A program made the translations under genes and the position numbers. A stretch of DNA of 5,223 bases from Corynebacterium sp. Lineage in GTDB: Bacteria > Actinomycetota > Actinomycetes > Mycobacteriales > Mycobacteriaceae. Below, in pieces: positions 4,576 to 5,223 of this stretch. Below the pieces are notes generated by a model, which was given only the letters and a program-made list of their open reading frames with translations, had not been told where the DNA came from and did no database searches. The DNA lies in contig NZ_JAPJNQ010000107.1 in assembly GCF_030826625.1 (NCBI RefSeq), forward strand, positions 1 through 5,223. Direction: 5' to 3'. Each line of letters opens with the position of its first letter. Position 1 is the stretch's first letter.

Positions 4576-4584
4576 TTATCCACA
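4576..4584 (+). promoter_or_regulatory. Perfect DnaA-box match
   Basis: TTATCCACA is the consensus DnaA box. Only one copy is present and no AT-rich unwinding region or rep gene lies nearby, so it is not an origin by itself. Chance occurrence or a DnaA-titration or regulatory site are all possible. Confidence 0.3.
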
Positions 4585-4629
4585 ATCGCGGACACGTAAT
4601 GACAGCGAATTTCGCCTCCAGTCGAGCGG

Positions 4630-4659
4630 ACGCTGCGGCCGTTGTTTGTCAGCGTTTTT
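4630..4659 (+). terminator. Hairpin with T run between the fragments and the GCS2 gene
   Basis: ACGCTG (4630-4635) pairs with CAGCGT (4650-4655) around a 14-base loop, followed by TTTT up to 4659. The layout is that of a plus-strand terminator, yet no plus-strand gene ends near it. It sits 18 bases past the stop codon of the minus-strand GCS2 gene, where a minus-strand terminator would be expected, but on that strand no T run follows. Function is doubtful. Confidence 0.3.
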
Positions 4660-4677
4660 GACTGTTGGCGCTATGGT

Positions 4678-5223
4678 TTAGCTGACATCGGTGGACCAGG
4701 TGTGCACCGGCTCGCCGGACTTCTGATTGTCGATATAAGCGCTGAGCATGCGAGCGATGGCTTGTCGACGCAGTGCGCTATCCGGGCCGTCATGATCCCC
4801 GGCAGAAACATCGGTAGGCGCATGGGCCGTAGAAACGGCGGCAGGAACATCGGCACCAGCCTCAGCCCTGAGAGCAGCGGTCGCGTTATCGAGTGCTGCT
4901 AGCTGCCAGGTCGCACCATTCTGTCGGTTCCGTGCACGCCCTTCGATGATCCCCAGATGCTTCTGAATCAGCGCCGGAGCAACCTCGAGTTGCTTCAAGC
5001 CCTGCTCAGCTTGCTCCAACAAGTGATCGGTCACCAATTCGGCGACGGGGATGGTTCCTAGCGTCGGCCAGCCCATGTTTGCATGGATGCCATCGCGGGC
5101 ACCGGCGAAGAAGTTGTTCTCCGCATCGTCGAAGGACAAACGCGACCACACCGGCCGAGTCTGGCCGACGAGGAAGTTCACCAAGCCGTAGTAAAAAGCA
5201 GCATCGGCGACGATATCCGCCAC
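4678..5223 (-). CDS. GCS2-type glutamate-cysteine ligase family protein, C-terminal part
   Basis: The gene runs off the right edge; 181 C-terminal residues are seen, ending at TAA 4680-4678. Members are near 480-500 residues, so about two thirds, including most of the ATP-grasp-like glutamine-synthetase-fold core, is outside. Conserved blocks are ADIVADAAFYYGLV (2-15), RPVWSRLSFDDAENNF (23-38), GARDGIHANMGWP (41-53), IPVAELV (58-64), GIIEGRARNRQNGATWQ (91-107) and the terminal GEPVHTW (170-176). These fit the actinobacterial 'glutamate-cysteine ligase family' proteins that I recall ending in NEPVHTW. Such enzymes join an amino acid to glutamate using ATP; the real substrate of this subgroup is not established, and mycothiol-making actinobacteria do not need classical glutathione synthesis. 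An Ala-, Asp- and Ser-rich stretch (about 116-149) looks like a variable linker. It probably forms the conserved right flank of the island. Confidence 0.8.
   Translation of the reverse strand: MADIVADAAFYYGLVNFLVGQTRPVWSRLSFDDAENNFFAGARDGIHANMGWPTLGTIPVAELVTDHLLEQAEQGLKQLEVAPALIQKHLGIIEGRARNRQNGATWQLAALDNATAALRAEAGADVPAAVSTAHAPTDVSAGDHDGPDSALRRQAIARMLSAYIDNQKSGEPVHTWSTDVS

Overview
The window looks like chromosomal DNA of an actinomycete, most likely Corynebacterium or a close relative. This is inferred from the fairly GC-rich genes, tRNA genes without an encoded CCA, and an actinobacterial-type GCS2 ligase. No taxonomic search was possible.

Left part (1-2230), housekeeping and stress. A tRNA-Asn(GTT) gene lies on the minus strand, with a probable promoter to its right and hairpins, one terminator-like, to its left. 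An rclA-like flavoprotein disulfide reductase gene (645-2027, plus) follows. It is preceded by three 12-bp repeats spaced exactly 20 bp apart. Next is a CAT-anticodon tRNA (elongator Met or Ile2) with a strong -10 box, a leader hairpin and a textbook terminator.

Middle part (2230-4680), accessory island. It starts just past the tRNA terminator with helically phased short repeats and a small ORF that has an excellent Shine-Dalgarno sequence but looks like a gene stump. Then comes a gene-free, structured stretch ending in an intrinsic terminator (2719-2750). After it is an AbiF/Abi_2 HEPN-family gene (2793-3764) whose -10 box sits so close to the ATG that the mRNA is probably leaderless. A structured RNA followed by a separately transcribed Abi_2 HEPN protein matches the abiF ncRNA/AbiF arrangement, an RNA-antitoxin toxin-antitoxin family considered ancestral to Cas13. 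This is the most interesting content of the window. To its right on the minus strand are two decayed fragments, the N-terminal DNA-binding part of a RhuM-family protein abutting the C-terminal part of an ImmA/IrrE-type metallopeptidase. They suggest deletion and decay in a defence or prophage-like island.

Right edge (4678-5223, minus). The C-terminal part of a GCS2-type glutamate-cysteine ligase family protein continues beyond the window. It and the rclA/tRNA block are probably the conserved flanks of the variable island.
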